From: an alpha proteobacterium AAP38
Lineage (GTDB): Bacteria; Pseudomonadota; Alphaproteobacteria; Azospirillales; Azospirillaceae
Assembly (NCBI GenBank): GCA_001296005.1
Contig: LJHR01000024.1
Location: forward strand, 62,001 to 126,000
DNA length: 64,000 nucleotides
Direction: 5' to 3'
Shown here piece after piece: positions 61,365-64,000 of the stretch. Below the pieces are notes generated by a model. It saw only the letters and a program-made list of their open reading frames with translations, did no database searches and was not told the DNA's origin. The stretch's first letter is position 1; each line of letters begins with the position of its first letter. A program made the translations under genes and the position numbers.

Positions 61365-63097
61365 TCATTAAAGCAACCAGGATATCCACCAAATCGGGTG
61401 GCCGGGCTGTCATCAGCCATGTGTTCAGAGGTCCAGACAATGAGCGAATCGATGTCCTGATCGGAACCGAATTCGATGTCGAAGATGCATTCGATGATGC
61501 CCAGGCCCAAAGCTATGCCCGTGCAATCCGGCATGTGAAGTTAGCCCCGGCATCCGTTGAGCTAACAGACGAACAGGCCATCCACGCAGCAAGACAGATT
61601 GCTATGGAGTTTCAGGGTGACCCTGAATCCGTGATCGTGATTCGACATCAGAAGAAGCGTGCTGATCTGAAATCCGAAGATACTCACTTTCATATTCTGA
61701 TTCCTGAATACAACCATCTTACTGGCAAGGTTATGGAATCAAGCTGGTCATATGCCAGACATGAGAAACTGGCCCGTGATTTCGAACAGCAGTTTGGTGA
61801 CACACAGGTTATCGGCAGGTTCGGGAAATCGGTGAAAAAGGCCCTGGTGGCTGAAGGCAGGCATGAGCTTGCCGAAACCATCCAGGTTCCCGAACAGCTA
61901 CCAGAATCGGCTTTTACCAGCACCAAACACCAGATTCTGAAGGCCAAGGGTATCGACCTTGCCAGGATGAAACACATCGTTTCGGAAAATTGGAATCCAG
62001 AACAGTCAGTCTCGGATTTCCAGAAGAAGCTTGAGGCTCATGGCCTTCAAGCCATCCAGGGTGAAAAATCCTGGATAGTCCATACGATGGAAGGAACCTT
62101 CATCGGTTCACTGGACAGACTGACCAAATCTAAAAAAGGGCAAGTCGAAGCATTCTTCAACAAGCCGGAAATCACACATATAGAACAAGACATTGCAAAG
62201 GAGAAAAATCATGTCAGAAAATCAAAAATCGACAGCAGAAATAATCAATCAGAATGTGTTGAAACTACATCCATTATTGCAGTTGGTGAAGGAAACAGAA
62301 GCGAAATCGGCACCAGAACTGATGGTGGATTTGCTACAGGAGTTAACCCACTCCATAGTAAGAATAGAGCAATCAGTGTTGAGAGTGGAGCAAGAGCAAA
62401 AGAGGATTATCAAGCACTTAGGCATTGGTTCGAAGAAAGAATAATGAGGAATAGCCATTCCAGATATTCAGGAATGTATAAATCATTGTTGAAAATGGCA
62501 AAAGGAGAGAAAATGAGTTTAATATTTAATAAGGATGGTCTGATAATGAAGACTGTTGGAAAGAGACTTTCTAGAATTTATAACAGAGCAAATTTCATTG
62601 TTGAGGCTATTAGGCGAACAAAGGGTATAGAGAGAAGAAATAAATACATTCGAGAGGCTGATAAAATAGCCCTATCCATTGATTTTTCCAAATCCGTTAT
62701 GGTTGATTATGTTTTGGCATTAAAGGATAGAGATTTAAGAAAGTCTCAGGCAATACTTAATTCCATTTCAAATGAGCTTGAAGCTCAACGAAATTCTAAG
62801 CCCAACATTTTTCTTGCTTTCACCAAAAGGATGGCCGGGTGGAAGCAAAGGCTAGAAACATTGGAGCGAAAGCACACCAAACAGGCAAAAGTGGTCAGTC
62901 AGATGGAATCCAGGTTTGCGGAAACCAAGCGGGCTGTTGAAGCCGAGGCTGACGAAATTGTCACTACCTTTCAGGCACTTAAAGGCACCTTGCAGCAGGT
63001 TGCAAATATGTATCGCAAAGAGCCGGTGACTGATAACAAGCCACCGGCCCCCGAACCCAATCATTCACCTGAAAACGATCATACGTTAACCCTTTAA
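61361..63097 (+). CDS. Relaxase (mobilisation nuclease)
   Basis: A 578-residue relaxase beginning MIIKATRISTKSGGRAVISH, with the metal-binding histidines in VIVIRHQKKR (His96) and THFHILI (His109, His111). It would nick oriT and pilot the strand. It resembles the alphaproteobacterial MobA/VirD2-like branch with a RIIK-type start; the catalytic tyrosine is not obvious. The middle (residues about 285-370) is low in conserved features and overlaps a second gene in another frame. Beyond it the codon use becomes AT-rich. Its end overlaps the convergent integrase by 12 bases. Confidence 0.85.
   Translation: MIIKATRISTKSGGRAVISHVFRGPDNERIDVLIGTEFDVEDAFDDAQAQSYARAIRHVKLAPASVELTDEQAIHAARQIAMEFQGDPESVIVIRHQKKRADLKSEDTHFHILIPEYNHLTGKVMESSWSYARHEKLARDFEQQFGDTQVIGRFGKSVKKALVAEGRHELAETIQVPEQLPESAFTSTKHQILKAKGIDLARMKHIVSENWNPEQSVSDFQKKLEAHGLQAIQGEKSWIVHTMEGTFIGSLDRLTKSKKGQVEAFFNKPEITHIEQDIAKEKNHVRKSKIDSRNNQSECVETTSIIAVGEGNRSEIGTRTDGGFATGVNPLHSKNRAISVESGARAKEDYQALRHWFEERIMRNSHSRYSGMYKSLLKMAKGEKMSLIFNKDGLIMKTVGKRLSRIYNRANFIVEAIRRTKGIERRNKYIREADKIALSIDFSKSVMVDYVLALKDRDLRKSQAILNSISNELEAQRNSKPNIFLAFTKRMAGWKQRLETLERKHTKQAKVVSQMESRFAETKRAVEAEADEIVTTFQALKGTLQQVANMYRKEPVTDNKPPAPEPNHSPENDHTLTL
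62211..62444 (+). CDS. Gene nested in the relaxase frame (small mobilisation protein)
   Basis: A 77-residue helical protein (MSENQKSTAEIINQNVLKLH, then LVKETEAKSAPELMVDLLQ and VRIEQSVLRVEQEQKRIIK with heptad hydrophobics). A perfect AAGGAG lies seven bases before the ATG, while the relaxase frame at this place reads like linker sequence. This is the layout of mbeB/mbeD inside mbeA in ColE1-type plasmids. It probably assists mobilisation as a coiled-coil protein. Confidence 0.6.
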   Translation: MSENQKSTAEIINQNVLKLHPLLQLVKETEAKSAPELMVDLLQELTHSIVRIEQSVLRVEQEQKRIIKHLGIGSKKE

Positions 63098-64000
63098 TGG
63101 ATAAAGGGCAGACAAATCAAAGACCGGTTCCAGATTGAGGAACATCTGGATTTCCGCAGCGGTCAGGATTCGCCCATACATTTCGCCTGTGGTGGTCGGA
63201 GCATGGCCCATCAGCCGGTTCTTCACTTCGCTGTTGGGCAATGTGCGAATCCAGGAACTGAAGGTATGCCTGAATGAATGGAACACGAGCTTTTCCGTTT
63301 TCAGGCCATGGATGTTGAGGAACCTGTCATTCCAGAATTTGGAATAGTCACGCACTTCAAACAGGGTTTTCTGACTTTTCCTCTGCTTCACATAATCCAG
63401 GAAGCCGAGCCTCATTAGCTCACCGTGAACCGGCACAAGCCTTACAGAACCATCGGTTTTGGTGGTTTTTGTGTCCTGTTCATTCACATCAATGCACCAG
63501 TGCCCTTCGTGCTTAACAACATCATTTGGGCGAAGCTGTTCAAGTTCACCGAGTCGCAATCCCGTGTACAGGCCAAGGATGGGAATCCAGAATCGTCCAT
63601 CCCTGACCTTTGCTGTTCCGGGTTCGAATACGAATTTCTCACTCTTGCACCCGGTGAACAGCGGAGCCGCAAAAACTTTTTTCAGTTGTGCAGGGCTGTA
63701 CGGCAGTCTCGCCACATTACTGGATGCTTTTCGGCTTTCCAGTGGCGCGGTGACCTTTTCAGCCGGATTTTCCTTAACCAGTCCCTGTCCCTCTGCCCAG
63801 GCAAAGAAGGTCTTTGTATGGGAAAGGTACTTTTGCACCGTTCCCCGCTTCAGATCCGTTCGGCCATGCTTTCCGGCCTGCCCATCCAGCTTACCCAGGA
63901 TTCCGGCCACATCTTGCCGAGTCACATCGGAAATCGGCTTTTCGCCCAACACTTCCGATAGGGTCGCAAGTGCCTTTTCGAAAGAGAGTCTTGTGGTTCT
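63086..64000 (-). CDS. Tyrosine recombinase (integrase) of element 2, N-terminus outside window
   Basis: The C-terminal 304 codons of an integrase; the frame stays open to the window edge, so the GTG at 63952 is not the start. Visible are the core-binding segment (VQKYLSHTKTFFAWAEGQG) and the catalytic residues: Arg in LYTGLRLGELEQL, HSFRHTF, the MGHAPTTT histidine and the Tyr in EMYGR. It shares the LFTGCKS segment with the integrase of element 1, in line with a common tRNA-Glu target. It probably lies close to the intact tRNA gene to the right. Confidence 0.9.
   Translation of the reverse strand, partial: RTTRLSFEKALATLSEVLGEKPISDVTRQDVAGILGKLDGQAGKHGRTDLKRGTVQKYLSHTKTFFAWAEGQGLVKENPAEKVTAPLESRKASSNVARLPYSPAQLKKVFAAPLFTGCKSEKFVFEPGTAKVRDGRFWIPILGLYTGLRLGELEQLRPNDVVKHEGHWCIDVNEQDTKTTKTDGSVRLVPVHGELMRLGFLDYVKQRKSQKTLFEVRDYSKFWNDRFLNIHGLKTEKLVFHSFRHTFSSWIRTLPNSEVKNRLMGHAPTTTGEMYGRILTAAEIQMFLNLEPVFDLSALYPLKG

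Larger units (their letters stand above)
53253..64000. mobile_element. Integrative mobilisable element 2 (right end outside window)
   Basis: From the middle tRNA-Glu repeat to beyond the window. It carries a Toprim protein, a large helicase-like ATPase, a regulator with membrane/exported cargo, MobC, a relaxase with a nested gene and a tyrosine integrase. No type IV secretion genes are visible, so it should need a helper conjugation system. Long stretches (54.7-60.0 kb, 62.4-62.8 kb) are strikingly AT-rich against the host. Confidence 0.7.

Noticed and set aside
1-64000. CRISPR arrays
   Set aside because: No regularly spaced short direct repeats and no cas genes were seen.

Overview
The window reads as the chromosome of a GC-rich alphaproteobacterium, most likely Rhodospirillales/Azospirillaceae (Niveispirillum- or Azospirillum-like; inferred from gene content, several TonB-dependent receptors, a PrkA/YeaH/SpoVR cluster and typical alphaproteobacterial palindromic repeats, not from a 16S gene). 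Positions 1-47.7 kb are ordinary high-GC chromosome. From about 47.7 kb to the right edge the DNA is accessory, and much of it is AT-rich.

Left part. 1-5.5 kb is a tightly packed operon (family 2 glycosyltransferase, polytopic membrane protein, response regulator with a degenerate GGDEF-like domain, outer-membrane-like protein, diguanylate cyclase), suggesting envelope polysaccharide production under c-di-GMP control. 6.7-9.9 kb is an iron-uptake pair (TonB receptor plus PepSY membrane protein) with a Fur-like box. 10.2-15.7 kb pairs a second TonB receptor with a membrane-anchored CadC-like regulator carrying a beta-propeller. 17.5 kb is leucine dehydrogenase. 18.7-23.8 kb is the PrkA-YeaH-SpoVR stress/starvation operon. 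25-47 kb holds a GGDEF-EAL protein, def-coq9, rpsU, an AraC regulator, a DUF4130/radical-SAM DNA-metabolism pair, a histidine kinase, a divergent LysR/wrbA-pirin locus, an ArsR/TusA pair, the deacetylase-xseB-ispA-dxs isoprenoid operon, an orphan TRAP binding protein, a desaturase with a repeat-bearing tail, an RlmL-type methyltransferase and an ADP-ribosyltransferase-like protein.

Accessory part. A 17-bp sequence identical to the 3' end of a bacterial tRNA-Glu gene including CCA (on the minus strand) occurs at 47716 and again at 53253. I read this as two tandem integrative elements at one tRNA-Glu attachment site. The intact tRNA-Glu is predicted just right of the window on the minus strand. 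Element 1 (47.7-53.3 kb) carries a tyrosine integrase, a small HUH-like replication protein, a serine recombinase, and a regulator-plus-exported-proteins module. Element 2 (53.25 kb to beyond 64 kb) carries a Toprim protein, a large helicase-like ATPase with four cysteines as in DinG/XPD, MobC and a relaxase with a second gene nested inside it in another frame, and a second integrase of the same subfamily.

The most unusual features are in the elements. Both carry a small C-protein-like HTH regulator (about 49 of 67 residues identical by eye). Each regulator gene is preceded by a double box and each neighbouring cargo gene by a single GAATATATTC box, although no restriction-modification genes are present and the cargo differs. 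Element 2 also contains an 844-bp unit bounded by perfect 46-bp inverted repeats that holds only two convergent, overlapping genes for tiny two-helix membrane proteins. In the chromosome, two intergenic copies of a four-hairpin element (16751 and 35173) keep their structure through compensatory base changes.
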